A DNA stretch of 58,601 nucleotides from Negativicutes bacterium (GCA_031292015.1 JARLHY010000184.1:1-58601), one strand, 5' to 3'; positions 16,496 to 24,969 are shown, counted from the stretch's first letter. The notes: a model not told the origin generated them from the sequence alone. Numbers and translations: made by a program.

Positions 16496-17212
16496 TCACA
16501 CATTCTTGGCCTGCTCCAGAATGCGGAGGATACTCTGCCCGTAGTTAAAACCAGGCACGGCCCATTTGCCGCTGAGGCTTTCCCAGGTGGGGCACTGGGC
16601 CAGATGAATCTCGCGGGCGATGTAATAGCGCGGGTCGACAATCGGTTTGAGCGGCTCCCGGGTGGTCGCGTAAGCCAGGAGGTGCTGCACATGGGCTATC
16701 GCTCCCTCGCGAACGTTGGAAAACCATATGCCCCGGGAATTTCCCGTTGTTCCGATCCCTGCGTAGTTGTTCTGTTCCGGCAGGACATCGCCGCCATAGC
16801 GGAAGAATCCTGTTTCGAGAATGGCCTGGGCGATGGCAAGATCAGGCCGGACTCCTTCCAGCCCTGCCTCCTCGTAATATATGTTGACAAGTTCCTCCAC
16901 CGAGCAGTTCAGCCGCGGCAGGGGGTTTTGGCGGAGTATGTATTTGACCATCTGTTCTTTCGCCACTTCCGGCGCGCCAAAAATCGGCGTCTCCCGCCGT
17001 TCCGCCGTAATCGGCGGGGACGGGACCGGAAGTTCCAGCTTGGGCGGGGATTTTAGAATATTCATGATCCGGTCGTAAAAATTGGCATCCTGTCCGGCCG
17101 CAGGAGGTTTAGCATCTGCCGCCGCGGCCTGGGCACAGCCTGTCAGACCCGACCAGCCGACAAACGCCGCGCAGACCGCAACAAGAACCAATCTGCCGAT
17201 ACCAACGCGCAT
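16496..17212 (-). CDS. Lipoprotein with glucosaminidase (GH73-like) domain
   Basis: A 238-residue exported protein. The signal peptide ends in a lipobox LTGC (Cys near 26), so it should be anchored in the membrane as a lipoprotein. After a Pro-rich spacer comes a lytic domain: VRPDLAIAQAILETGFFRYGG with the likely catalytic Glu in AILETG, then QNNYAGIGTTGN and FSNVREGAIAHVQHLLAYA. This pattern matches endo-beta-N-acetylglucosaminidases of the LytG/Bax type that cut peptidoglycan glycan strands. The ATG at 17212 follows GGGAGG. It is not in an obvious operon. Confidence 0.85.
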   Translation of the reverse strand: MRVGIGRLVLVAVCAAFVGWSGLTGCAQAAAADAKPPAAGQDANFYDRIMNILKSPPKLELPVPSPPITAERRETPIFGAPEVAKEQMVKYILRQNPLPRLNCSVEELVNIYYEEAGLEGVRPDLAIAQAILETGFFRYGGDVLPEQNNYAGIGTTGNSRGIWFSNVREGAIAHVQHLLAYATTREPLKPIVDPRYYIAREIHLAQCPTWESLSGKWAVPGFNYGQSILRILEQAKNV

Positions 17213-17312
17213 AAGCCACCTCCCAAAGAAAAGTACTAGTATAATTCAGCGCACCCCGGCCCATTTCCTGCTTGCAGAAAAAACTGCCAGCCGCGCAGGC
17301 TTCGAAGATAAT

Positions 17313-17345
17313 TTAAAACCGCCGGAGTCTTTTTTCTCCGGCGGC
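17313..17345 (-). terminator. Terminator of the PilZ gene
   Basis: CCGCCGGAG at 17319-17327 pairs with CTCCGGCGG at 17336-17344. The minus strand continues TTTTAAAT. Confidence 0.85.
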
Positions 17346-17355
17346 TGTTGTTTGC

Positions 17356-17895
17356 TCACACGCGTTTGCGCAGGTTCTGGCGGCTGGACACATACATCCG
17401 GCAGTATCGCTTGCCGCAATTCGGCTTGATGCACGCCCGGCAGGCGTCCTTATCGCCGCAGTCGGCGCAGCGGCAACTGGCGCAGCTGATGGGAATATTC
17501 ACCGACCGCCGTTCCGGCGACAGGCTGTAAAAAGAGCTGGGCTGCGCTTCCCGCACCGAGGAAAGGGTGACATGCTTGATAATGCTTTCCTGATCCAGCC
17601 GGTTGATGCCGATAAACTTACAGCCGATGTCGTATCGCCCGACCTCGTTTTTCTGGGTACGGACCACTTCGGTGGTTACGTTTACTTTGCGGTCATCCAG
17701 ATGAAAAATCAGGTCAAGCCTGGTCCCGACGGGAATGGGAAACTTGCTGCTGTAACGCAGACCGCCTGCGCTCAGGTCTTCCAGCGGCAGTTGGTAGCTT
17801 TTGCGGATGTCATTGCCTTGCGGGGTGACAATACCAGTTGTGGTAAGCACCGTCTTAAGGGTAATCCGGCGAAAGTTGCGTTGGTTGCTGCTCAT
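17356..17895 (-). CDS. PilZ-domain protein with a C-terminal Cys cluster
   Basis: A 179-residue protein. PilZ motifs for c-di-GMP binding are present: the Arg-rich NQRNFRR near residue 4-10 (RxxxR) and DLSAGGLRY near 45 (D-x-S-x-x-G). The last 50 residues hold about eleven Cys, in CASCRCADCGDKDACRACIK and NCGKRYCRMY, unlike ordinary PilZ proteins. Such spacing suggests a zinc or iron-sulfur site. The ATG at 17895 follows a G-rich stretch (GGGGGGTAGGGAG). It lies downstream of glnS on the same strand. It may read c-di-GMP made by the 983-residue enzyme at 0.4-3.4 kb. Confidence 0.85.
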   Translation of the reverse strand: MSSNQRNFRRITLKTVLTTTGIVTPQGNDIRKSYQLPLEDLSAGGLRYSSKFPIPVGTRLDLIFHLDDRKVNVTTEVVRTQKNEVGRYDIGCKFIGINRLDQESIIKHVTLSSVREAQPSSFYSLSPERRSVNIPISCASCRCADCGDKDACRACIKPNCGKRYCRMYVSSRQNLRKRV

Positions 17896-17994
17896 CTCCC
17901 TACCCCCCATCAGTTCTTTGAATTCCTTCGACAGCGTCTTTTTAAAATCCTGCTAAATTCTTCCACGCCGGCCTTCCGGCGCACACCGCGCCCT

Positions 17995-19668
17995 TTATCC
18001 CTTCTGGATTTTTGCCCAGGAGTCGCGCAGGGAAACGATGCGATTATAGACCAGTCCGCCGGCGGAATCCCTGTCGGCGTAAAAGTATCCCTGCCGCAAA
18101 AACTGGTAGCGGCTGCCGGCCGCTCCGCCGGCCATGCTGGGTTCCAGCAAGCACCCGGTCAGGGTGACCAGCGACTGCGGGTTCAGGTTGGCCTGGTAGT
18201 TCTCGCCGCTATCCGGGTCTTCGGCGCCAAACAGCTGCTCGTACAGCCTGACCTCGGCCGGGACGGCCTGCGCCGCCGACACCCAGTGCAGCGTGCCCTT
18301 GACGTTGGGGCCGCTGGCCGCGCCGCCGCTCTTGGTCTCCGGATCGTAGCTGCAGTGAACCTCGACAACTTGTCCGGCTTCGTCCTTGACCACCTGCTCG
18401 CATTTGATGATATAGGCGTGCTTCAGCCGCACCTCCTGTCCCGGCGACAGGCGGAAATACTTCTTCGGCGGGTCTTCCATGAAATCTTCCTGTTCGATAT
18501 ACACCACCTTGGAGAAGGGAAGTTTCCGCGAGCCCATCTCCGGATTCTCCGGATTGTTCTCGGCGTCCAGCTCTTCTACCTGCCCCTCGGGGTAATTGTC
18601 GATAACCACCTTCAACGGCCTCAGCACCGCCATTACCCGCGGCGCCTTGGCGTTCAGGTCTTCCCGGATACAGTGCTCAAGCAGCGCAAAATCGACAATG
18701 CTGTTGCTCTTGGCCACCCCGATCCGGTCGCAGAAGTCCCGGATGGCTTCCGGCGTATAGCCGCGGCGGCGCAGGCCCGAAATGGTCGGCATCCTGGGAT
18801 CGTCCCAGCCGCTGACCAGACCGTTCTTCACCAGTTCCAGCAGCTTGCGTTTGCTCATCAGCGTATAGGTCACATTCAGTCTGGCGAATTCAATCTGCTG
18901 CGGGCGGCATGGATGATTCCCCGCTTCCAGCACCCAGTCGTACAGGGGGCGGTGATCTTCGAATTCAAGCGTGCAGATCGAATGGGTGATGCCTTCGATG
19001 GCGTCCGACAGGGGATGGGCATAATCATACATCGGATAGATGCACCACACGTCGCCGGTGCGGTGGTGAGTAGCCCTGAGGATCCGGTAAATCACCGGGT
19101 CGCGCATATTAACGTTCGGTGAAGCCATATCGATTTTGGCCCGCAGCACCCGCGACCCGTCGGGAAATTCACCGGCATGCATCCTTTTGAACAGATCAAG
19201 ATTTTCGGCGATCGACCGGCTGCGGTACGGACTCTCCCGGCCCGGTTCAGTCAGCGATCCCCGGTATTCCTTCATTTCCTGCGCCGTCAGGTCGCAGACA
19301 TAGGCCTTGCCGAGCTCGATGAGCTTGATGGCGTATTCATACAACTCGGTAAAATAGTCCGAGGCGTAAAATTTCCGTTCCTGCCAGTCAAAACCCAGCC
19401 ATTTCACATCCGCCTGGATGGAGTCGACATATTCGACATCCTCTTTGCTGGGATTGGTGTCGTCGAACCGCAGGTTGCACTGGCCGCCATATTTCAAGGC
19501 TGTGCCGAAGTTCAGGCAGATGGACTTGGCATGGCCGATGTGCAGATAGCCGTTGGGTTCGGGAGGAAAGCGGGTATGTACTCTTCCTTCATGCTTGTTG
19601 TTGCGGCGATCTTCTTCGATGATATTGTGGATAAAGTTGGTTCCGGCAAAATTCTCGGTTACCGTCAT
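17995..19668 (-). CDS. glnS: Glutaminyl-tRNA synthetase
   Basis: A 557-residue class I synthetase. HIGH appears as [10 protein letters not shown] and KMSKS as [27 protein letters not shown] and the long C-terminal anticodon-binding beta-barrels ([25 protein letters not shown]) are typical of GlnRS rather than GluRS. It charges tRNA-Gln directly. Many Bacillota lack GlnRS and use the transamidation route, so its presence is a useful taxonomic hint. The ATG at 19668 gives the usual N-terminus; an upstream in-frame start at 19704 adds a poor sequence. Confidence 0.96.
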   Translation of the reverse strand: MTVTENFAGTNFIHNIIEEDRRNNKHEGRVHTRFPPEPNGYLHIGHAKSICLNFGTALKYGGQCNLRFDDTNPSKEDVEYVDSIQADVKWLGFDWQERKFYASDYFTELYEYAIKLIELGKAYVCDLTAQEMKEYRGSLTEPGRESPYRSRSIAENLDLFKRMHAGEFPDGSRVLRAKIDMASPNVNMRDPVIYRILRATHHRTGDVWCIYPMYDYAHPLSDAIEGITHSICTLEFEDHRPLYDWVLEAGNHPCRPQQIEFARLNVTYTLMSKRKLLELVKNGLVSGWDDPRMPTISGLRRRGYTPEAIRDFCDRIGVAKSNSIVDFALLEHCIREDLNAKAPRVMAVLRPLKVVIDNYPEGQVEELDAENNPENPEMGSRKLPFSKVVYIEQEDFMEDPPKKYFRLSPGQEVRLKHAYIIKCEQVVKDEAGQVVEVHCSYDPETKSGGAASGPNVKGTLHWVSAAQAVPAEVRLYEQLFGAEDPDSGENYQANLNPQSLVTLTGCLLEPSMAGGAAGSRYQFLRQGYFYADRDSAGGLVYNRIVSLRDSWAKIQKG

Positions 19669-19906
19669 CGTCTCTTTACTCCCTCTGTGTTGTTTTTCTT
19701 GCAACTATTGTACCACAACAAGGCAAAATTAGCCAAATCGCTCCGCCAAATACCGGCTAATAATTATGGCAATATTTCCCTTTGCTGTTTTATTGCCCCC
19801 CGCCAGGAAAGCTTGTACCGCCATGTTCCGAAATGACCGCAACCTTCCGCATAAGCTCCCGCCAACAGGACATGCTAAGCTAAAAGACTACGGCAGGAGG
19901 ATAACC

Positions 19907-20116
19907 ATGGAGCAACCTTATTCCATCAATGTGGACCTGCCGCCGGCGCTTTACGGCGAGGCCGCCCTTTATGCCAACGCCCGCGGCAGAACCTTGAACG
20001 AGCTGATTGTCGAAGCTTTGGAGTCGCTGCTGCACACCGCCGAGGGTGACTGTGTGTATCCCGAATGCCCGGGTCCCGCCCCCGAATGGGATAGTCATTT
20101 CTATAAGCGCCACTAA
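19907..20116 (+). CDS. Small ribbon-helix-helix-like protein
   Basis: A 69-residue protein. The pattern YSINVDLPPALYGEAALYANARG followed by RTLNELIVEALESLL fits a short beta strand and two helices, as in Arc/HicB-type DNA-binding proteins. The tail is short and unstructured. GCAGGAGG lies six bases before the ATG at 19907. No toxin gene is adjacent, so an antitoxin role is not supported. Repeat material begins right after the stop. Confidence 0.6.
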   Translation: MEQPYSINVDLPPALYGEAALYANARGRTLNELIVEALESLLHTAEGDCVYPECPGPAPEWDSHFYKRH

Positions 20117-20155
20117 GAAAGGCGAAGCAGCAAGTCTATTTTTGAGCGGTTAGAA

Positions 20156-20389
20156 GGAAAAGGGAGGGGATTTCCGCAGCGGGACTCGCCCACATACGTG
20201 GATAAGTTCAACTAAAAGACTCGGGAAAGTTCCCGAGTCTTAGTTTCACTAATGACCCCAGCCGTCGGCAGCTTTGCTGCCGGCGACGGCCAGGGATGGC
20301 CTAGTACTGGCCGCGCCAAGGATGGCATAGCGGCCATGTGAAATGGCGTAGGATATCGTCCGTAGCGTTGGAATTCCCCTCCCTTTTCC
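20156..20389. repeat. Dispersed palindromic element, copy E (related architecture)
   Basis: A 234-base element bounded by 20-bp inverted repeats: GGAAAAGGGAGGGGA-TTTCC at 20156-20175 and its complement, with one mismatch, at 20370-20389. Inside are a terminator-like hairpin (20217-20240), a GGCAGC/GCTGCC hairpin near 20275, and two GGATGGC hairpins (20288-20301 and 20315-20326). The second of these sits inside a TGGCCGC/GCGGCCA stem (20308-20314 and 20330-20336). The same nested layout recurs in copy C with a different stem sequence. Confidence 0.7.
20217..20240 (+). terminator. Terminator-like hairpin inside element E
   Basis: AGACTCGGGAA at 20217-20227 pairs with TTCCCGAGTCT at 20230-20240 around AG. 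TAGTTTC follows. It could end the 69-residue-protein transcript. Confidence 0.55.
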
Positions 20390-20400
20390 CCTCTTTATCT

Positions 20401-20442
20401 ACGACCTGAGGCGAAGCAGCAAGCTGCTTCGCCTCAGGTCGT
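20401..20442. terminator. Perfect 20-bp palindrome with AA loop
   Basis: 20401-20420 and 20423-20442 are perfect inverted repeats separated only by AA (core GAAGCAGC-AA-GCTGCTTC). It lies just downstream of the leftward DMT gene and probably terminates it, although a strong T-run is missing. The 15-base stretch AGGCGAAGCAGCAAG within it also occurs at 20120-20134, on the other side of element E. Confidence 0.6.
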
Positions 20443-20468
20443 TAATACCCTCATCTTTTGCACCGCGG

Positions 20469-21389
20469 TCAGCCGCCTTCGCTCACTTTTGCCTTCATAC
20501 TGATCACGCCGGTACCCAGGCTGACCCCCAGAAAAACCAGCGCCAGCGCGGCGACATGGGCCCACCCGAGCGGTTCGCCCAGGAACAGCGCTGAAGCGAA
20601 TACCCCAAACACCGGTATGCCGTTTTGAAACAGCGAACTCATCGACGCCCCGACCCGCTGGATGCCGGTGTTCCACCACACCGCCCCCAGAGCGGTGTTG
20701 ACCAGGCTGGAAAACAGCAGTACCGCCACCGGCAGAGGGTCCCCGGCCCCTTCATAACTCCAGACCGGATTCACAAAAAAACCCAGGATCAGCAGCCCCG
20801 TCGCCCCCAAAACATGGCTGTAGGCCGTGACCACCAGGGGAGAAGCCAGCTCCGTGCCCTTCTTGACAAACAGCGATCCGATCACGAACATCAGCATCGA
20901 GACGAACATCACCGCGTCGCCGGTCAGGGTAACCGCCCCGGCGGCTTTCTCATGCACCACCAGAATCACTCCGCCAAAACCCAGAACGATCCCCATCAGC
21001 TTGGGTCCGGTCAGCGGCTCGTTCACAAGGTAGCTGGCCAGCAAGGTGGTCAGCAGCGGATTCAGGCCCAGGATCAGCGCGGCGTGGGTGGCGCTGGTCG
21101 CTGTCAGGCCCCAGGTCATGGTGAGCTGATGCAGGAAAATCGTGCAGGCCGCGACGCCGGCGATAGGCAGCCAGGCCGCCCGGTGCGGCAGACGCCGGCC
21201 GGATTTCCAGAGAACCATCGGCAGCAGCAGCCCGGTGGCCATCGACAGCCTGATCGGCGCCAGCGCCAACGCGGGATAAAAGCCGATCAGATATTTGACC
21301 ATCGCCACATTGATACCCCACAGCATCACCACAAACAGCAGCAACGCGAAGATGAATCCGTTAGCGCCGTTTTTTTGCAAACACTCCAC
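20469..21389 (-). CDS. EamA/DMT-family transporter
   Basis: A 306-residue membrane protein with ten predicted helices in two EamA halves. Marks are LLFVVMLWGINVAMVKYL, PIRLSMATGLLLP and GLNPLLTTLLASYLVNEPLTGPKLMGIVLGFGGVILVV in the first half, and WWNTGIQRVGASMSSLFQNGIPVFGVFASALFLGEPL in the second. The family exports amino acids, nucleosides or drugs. The given start is a GTG at 21389 with only a weak ribosome site, so the exact start is uncertain. It appears to be a single-gene unit. Confidence 0.88.
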   Translation of the reverse strand: MECLQKNGANGFIFALLLFVVMLWGINVAMVKYLIGFYPALALAPIRLSMATGLLLPMVLWKSGRRLPHRAAWLPIAGVAACTIFLHQLTMTWGLTATSATHAALILGLNPLLTTLLASYLVNEPLTGPKLMGIVLGFGGVILVVHEKAAGAVTLTGDAVMFVSMLMFVIGSLFVKKGTELASPLVVTAYSHVLGATGLLILGFFVNPVWSYEGAGDPLPVAVLLFSSLVNTALGAVWWNTGIQRVGASMSSLFQNGIPVFGVFASALFLGEPLGWAHVAALALVFLGVSLGTGVISMKAKVSEGG

Positions 21390-21500
21390 CGCCGTTAAGA
21401 ATTTCTTTTATCGAAAGCCCTGGGCAATGTTCCCGGCAGCTCCGCAATAGCATTATCATACCATAACTGAGCTGCGAGCAAAAGAGCCGGTCCTTAACGG

Positions 21501-21555
21501 AAAAGCCGCGCAGGATAAGGGTCACGGTCAACCCCTCAAACCTGCGCGGCTTTTT
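21501..21555 (-). terminator. Terminator of the soluble chemoreceptor gene
   Basis: AAAAGCCGCGCAGG at 21501-21514 pairs with CCTGCGCGGCTTTT at 21541-21554 around a 26-base loop. T-runs flank both sides. It stands 35 bases downstream of the leftward receptor stop. Confidence 0.7.
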
Positions 21556-21589
21556 CGTTGTTTTGCACCAGCTTGCCCTTGATCAGGCG

Positions 21590-22405
21590 TCAGATGGCTT
21601 CGGCAACCTTTTCCAGCTCTGTCGCCACAGCAACCAACTGCTGCATTGATGCCGATATCTCCTCGGTGGCCGATGACTGGCGCTCGCCGAGAATCATGGT
21701 ATCCTTGATAACTGCAGCCATTTTGCCTGAATCGTTTTTAATAGAAGTCAAAATAGCTTTAATATCGTTTACTGATTTCTCACTGTTCTGAGCCATTTTA
21801 CGGATTTCGTCCGCCACCACCGCGAATCCCCGGCCGCCTTCTCCCGCCCGCGCCGCTTCTATAGCGGCGTTCAGGCCGAGCAAATTGGAGTTTGCGGCCA
21901 CGTCGCTGACGAACTGCAAGATGGAATCGGTCTTGGCCAGCGCCTGGGAAACGCTTTCCCCGAAAGTCTTCAGGCGGTGTAAGGATTCCGTCAGTTCCGC
22001 CGCCGAATTGGCCAGTTCCTGCGAAGCATCTGCAACCTCTCCGGCGTTGGCGGTAATATCTTTTGCCGTCTGATTGAGCTGGTTTTGCCGCTCCAGATTC
22101 AGTCCGATCGAGATTCCGCCTACGATAACACCCTTCTCCCGCACCGGCAGCCCCACCGTCTTGATGGGAAATCCGTATATGTCCGCAGGCAGGACGCGGT
22201 AGTCTGTCTGCCCTTTGCGAAAGCACGTCATCAGCGAACCGCTTTCAGGAACCTTATCCCCTGGATTAAAATGCAGCGGAAAAGTCTTGGCCTGGGCAAA
22301 AGCGAGGACCACACCCTCGGCGTCCACCAGGCAGCAGGAGCAATCCCAGGGAATCAGCTCCTGGATCGTGCCGATGGATTCTTTTAGCGACTCCAAGATA
22401 GCCAT
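21590..22405 (-). CDS. Soluble methyl-accepting-type receptor
   Basis: A 271-residue protein without membrane segments. Residues 1-105 form a small sensor domain with [16 protein letters not shown] and a [11 protein letters not shown] strand. A short coiled coil leads to the receptor hairpin [32 protein letters not shown]. The signalling domain is shorter than in classical receptors and ends soon after a second helix. GGGAGGTAG precedes the ATG at 22405. Cytoplasmic receptors of this shape are common in Bacillota. The Cys pair in the sensor could bind a metal or redox group, which is a guess. Confidence 0.85.
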   Translation of the reverse strand: MAILESLKESIGTIQELIPWDCSCCLVDAEGVVLAFAQAKTFPLHFNPGDKVPESGSLMTCFRKGQTDYRVLPADIYGFPIKTVGLPVREKGVIVGGISIGLNLERQNQLNQTAKDITANAGEVADASQELANSAAELTESLHRLKTFGESVSQALAKTDSILQFVSDVAANSNLLGLNAAIEAARAGEGGRGFAVVADEIRKMAQNSEKSVNDIKAILTSIKNDSGKMAAVIKDTMILGERQSSATEEISASMQQLVAVATELEKVAEAI

Positions 22406-22498
22406 GCAAATCTACCTCCCAAATGTACAGATAACTTCGTTCAGTTCTGTTCATTTGCAGTAAATTACAGCTATCTCGACAAAAGCCTTTATAGATAT

Positions 22499-22526
22499 CT
22501 ACAAAAAAAGACTGATATTTTTGTAG
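22499..22526 (-). terminator. AT-rich hairpin after the nitrilase operon
   Basis: CTACAAAAA at 22499-22507 pairs with TTTTTGTAG at 22518-22526, directly after the stop of the leftward gene. It is weak as a terminator because the stem is AT-rich. Confidence 0.35.
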
Positions 22527-22528
22527 AG

Positions 22529-23347
22529 CTACTGCGGTTTATACATGCATGCCAGGTGGCTCTTGCAGGCCGACCCGCCGCGGTCGCAGGCAATGAGGCT
22601 TTCCCTGTTGCCTGAGGTCTCGGTCTTTTCCACCGCCTTGATCAGCTGAAAAACCCTGTTTACCTGTTCTTGCGTCCCCTCGACCAGCATCGTCGTCGCC
22701 CCTTCGGCCCCGCCGATTCCCCCGGCAGCGATGACGGTGGCGCTGACCCCGCTCAGTATCTCCACTGCATCCTTCTCGGTGACGATCTTCCCGAAGACAG
22801 GCAGGATGCCCACCGCCATCCCCATCGCCTTGTCGACCCGCTTGCGGCCCGCCTGCCGGCAGATATCGGTGATCGAGCCGGGAATCAATTTTTCCAGCCC
22901 CACGGCGATGATCGTGTCGATCCCCTCCGACCACAGCCAGTTCATCGCCTTTCCGGCGGCGCTGCCGCCCTCGATGCCGGCCAACAGTCCGGCTACCCCC
23001 TGGGCGTCGATGGCGTTGGCGCCGGTGATGAACAAATCCCCCGGCCCCATTCGGGCTATTTCTTCCGTCAGGCTGGCGTCCGCCGCCCGCCACTGGCCCT
23101 GCTCCCAAACGGCGATATGCGGAGCGTCCGCCATCCGTTTCGCGGCTCGCGCGCCGCCCGGAACGATCCGGCCGCCGATCCGCATCGGCGGGACCCCCAG
23201 CAGTTCGGCAATCGCCGAAACCGTGGTTCCTGACTTCAGCACGATCCGCCCCGTCTTGCGGGCGGCCTGCACCGCCGGCAGTTCCAGAACGGCCTGGGCG
23301 ATCAGCCGCTTAGCCTCAGGCACTGTGACAACAATCTGGCCAATCAT
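22529..23347 (-). CDS. Conserved-looking protein of unknown function, nitrilase partner
   Basis: A 272-residue soluble protein, Gly/Ala-rich with alternating strands and helices. Distinct stretches are GRIVLKSGTTVSAIAELLG, GDLFITGANAIDAQGVAGLLAG, TIIAVGLEKLIPGSI and SATVIAAGGIGGAEGATTMLVEG. The last residues contain three Cys (ACDRGGSACKSHLACMY). I do not recognise the family. The glycine loops suggest nucleotide or substrate binding. GGAGG lies seven bases before the ATG. The nitrilase gene ends only 12 bases upstream, so the two are surely cotranscribed and probably act on the same compound. Confidence 0.65.
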   Translation of the reverse strand: MIGQIVVTVPEAKRLIAQAVLELPAVQAARKTGRIVLKSGTTVSAIAELLGVPPMRIGGRIVPGGARAAKRMADAPHIAVWEQGQWRAADASLTEEIARMGPGDLFITGANAIDAQGVAGLLAGIEGGSAAGKAMNWLWSEGIDTIIAVGLEKLIPGSITDICRQAGRKRVDKAMGMAVGILPVFGKIVTEKDAVEILSGVSATVIAAGGIGGAEGATTMLVEGTQEQVNRVFQLIKAVEKTETSGNRESLIACDRGGSACKSHLACMYKPQ

Positions 23348-23359
23348 CGCCTAGCCTCC

Positions 23360-24358
23360 TTATTTCATCCGATCTTTCTCTTCAGGGCCGGCCGCCTCTT
23401 TCCCCGGGTCGATCCAGGCAAACCCGCCCTTCTTTTCCCGGTTGACCACCAGCTTAAATACATCCGGCCTGGCATAGTGCCCGACAACATCAAAATCAAA
23501 CCGGCTCTGCTGAATCAGGGTCAGATCCAGGTCGGCAATCAGTATCTCCTCCCGGTCATAAACCGGCTCCACGATGTACTGGCCCAGCGGGCCGACAATG
23601 GCGCTGCCACCGCGGCACATGACCTGCGGCGCGCTCGCCAGTTCGTCGTAGCAGGCCAGGTCGCCGGGATACATGTCTTTGGTGACAAACTGGTTGCAGC
23701 TCAGGACAAAACAGCGTCCCTCCATGGCGATGTGCCGGATGGTCGCCTGCCAGGCATCCCGCGCATCGGCGGTCGGCGCCTGATAGATCGTCACCCCTTG
23801 CGCATACAAAGCCGTCCGGGCCAGGGGCATATAGTTCTCCCAGCAGATCAGATCCCCCATCTTGCCGTACGGGGTGTCAAAAACCGTCAGGGTGCTGCCG
23901 TCCCCTTCGCCCCAGATAAGCCGCTCTGATGCCGTCGGCTTCAATTTGCGGTGTTTGGCGAGCAGCTCGCCGCTGGGGCCGAAATGCAGCGTAGTGTTGT
24001 ACAGCGTGCCTGTGCTGTACTCGTTGTCCCGTTCCACCACCCCCACCGAAAGATACACCCCGGCCTTGCAGGCCGTCTCCCCCAGCATCGCCGTTGCTTT
24101 GCTCGGCACCGACACCGAGTTTTCGGAAAACCGCCAGAAATCTTTCCGCCCGGCTTCCGTCCTGCTGCCGATGATCGCACCGAAATTCAGGCCCCGCGGA
24201 TAACAGGGAATAAACGTTTCCGGGAACTGAACGATCCTGGCCCCCTTGGCCGCGGCCTGCAGCGTTAGCTCCGCCACCTTGGCCACCGTCGCCTCGCGGT
24301 CCATGATGACCGGCGCGGCCTGCACCACCGCCACCCGGACCGAATCGAAACCTTCCAT
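23360..24358 (-). CDS. Nitrilase-family carbon-nitrogen hydrolase
   Basis: A 332-residue enzyme with the full catalytic set: Glu47 in FPETFIP, Lys138 in KHRKLKPT and Cys172 in LICWENYMPL. RGLNFG, VYLSVGVVERD, YNTTLHFGP, GGSAIVGPLGQ and the C-terminal HYARPDVFKL are typical of true nitrilases of branch 1 rather than amidases. It should turn a nitrile into a carboxylic acid and ammonia. The ATG at 24358 has a weak AGGGAAG site. It is first in an operon with the unknown protein at 22.5-23.3 kb. Confidence 0.92.
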   Translation of the reverse strand: MEGFDSVRVAVVQAAPVIMDREATVAKVAELTLQAAAKGARIVQFPETFIPCYPRGLNFGAIIGSRTEAGRKDFWRFSENSVSVPSKATAMLGETACKAGVYLSVGVVERDNEYSTGTLYNTTLHFGPSGELLAKHRKLKPTASERLIWGEGDGSTLTVFDTPYGKMGDLICWENYMPLARTALYAQGVTIYQAPTADARDAWQATIRHIAMEGRCFVLSCNQFVTKDMYPGDLACYDELASAPQVMCRGGSAIVGPLGQYIVEPVYDREEILIADLDLTLIQQSRFDFDVVGHYARPDVFKLVVNREKKGGFAWIDPGKEAAGPEEKDRMK

Positions 24359-24471
24359 TATCTAAGCACTTCCCTTCGCTCAACTGTTTCTTCTGTTACT
24401 GGCTGATGCCAATACTATTAGACACCAGCCCCGCTATCCCCTTTTGCCCATCGCTTTCCGCAAGCCTCGCC

Positions 24472-24513
24472 CTATATTAAAACCCGGGCAAAATTGCCCG
24501 GGTTTTAATATAG
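24472..24513. terminator. Perfect 20-bp palindrome with AA loop
   Basis: 24472-24491 and 24494-24513 are perfect inverted repeats around AA; the core is CCCGGGCAA-AA-TTGCCCGGG, flanked by TTTTAATA. Its A-rich left arm gives a T-tract for leftward transcripts, so it probably ends the unit carrying the small Cys-rich gene before the nitrilase promoter. Confidence 0.7.
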
Positions 24514-24533
24514 TAGTTTTTTACTAAACCTAT

Positions 24534-24823
24534 AGGCTGTTCAAAAAGGTCGAGATGCTAGGCAGCAGGCGCGGGAGGGCTCGCCGACGGCCCTGGATGG
24601 CCTAGTCCCGAGCACGCCATGGATGGCGATACGCTCGGGGCGACAGTACATTGGAGTACGGCAAGAGCTCTCCCGCGCCTGCAAAGTGCGCAGTTCTTGC
24701 GCTTTAAGCAGACACACAGCGCTTCAGCGCTGATGTGGTCGCTTAGGCCTGCAAGGCGAAGCGCTTAGAAATGCGGCCTGCCCCTTGCGGGTACGACGCA
24801 GATTGGCCTTTTAGAGCAGCCCT
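24534..24823. repeat. Dispersed palindromic element, copy C (longest)
   Basis: The ends pair: AGGCTGTTCAAAAAGG at 24534-24549 against CCTTTTAGAGCAGCCCT near 24807-24823, running in to AGATGC/GCAGAT. An inner stem pairs GCAGGCGCGGGAG (about 24564-24576) with CTCCCGCGCCTGC (about 24669-24682). Within it lies a nested module of two GGATGGC hairpins (24589-24602 and 24615-24628), the second enclosed by CCCGAGC/GCTCGGG. The 3' half holds the TGCGCAGTTCTTGCGC and GCGGCCTGCCCCTTGCGGG block shared with B and D, here enlarged by extra hairpins. Confidence 0.75.
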
Positions 24824-24828
24824 ACATC

Positions 24829-24969
24829 CTACTGCTTTTTGGCGATCTCCCGCATACACGCCACCAGATTGTCTTTGCTGCGGTGAAAATTGATGCATTC
24901 ACAGCATTTGCCGTGTCTTTCGCAGGTTGTTTTAGCGCAGGTACATTTTTCTTCGTTACAGCCAGCCAT
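24829..24969 (-). CDS. Small Cys-rich protein (46 residues)
   Basis: A short gene reading MAGCNEEKCTCAKTTCER at its start and ending with REIAKKQ. Seven Cys fall in the first 25 residues in C-x4-C-x-C-x4-C and C-C-x-C patterns, with one more near residue 38. The His in ERHGKCCEC may be a further ligand. I recall similar 45-50 residue Cys-rich proteins in anaerobic bacteria, but no named function. The ATG is at 24969 with GGGGGT upstream at long spacing. The stop falls six bases from repeat C. Confidence 0.7.
   Translation of the reverse strand: MAGCNEEKCTCAKTTCERHGKCCECINFHRSKDNLVACMREIAKKQ

Noticed and set aside
17572..19122. A 516-codon open frame on the plus strand
   Set aside because: It lies entirely antisense to glnS and the PilZ gene, has no ribosome site, and its translation reads like a shadow rich in His, Arg and Gln.
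19907..20116. Antitoxin of a toxin-antitoxin pair
   Set aside because: No toxin-like gene lies next to it; only repeats and terminators follow.
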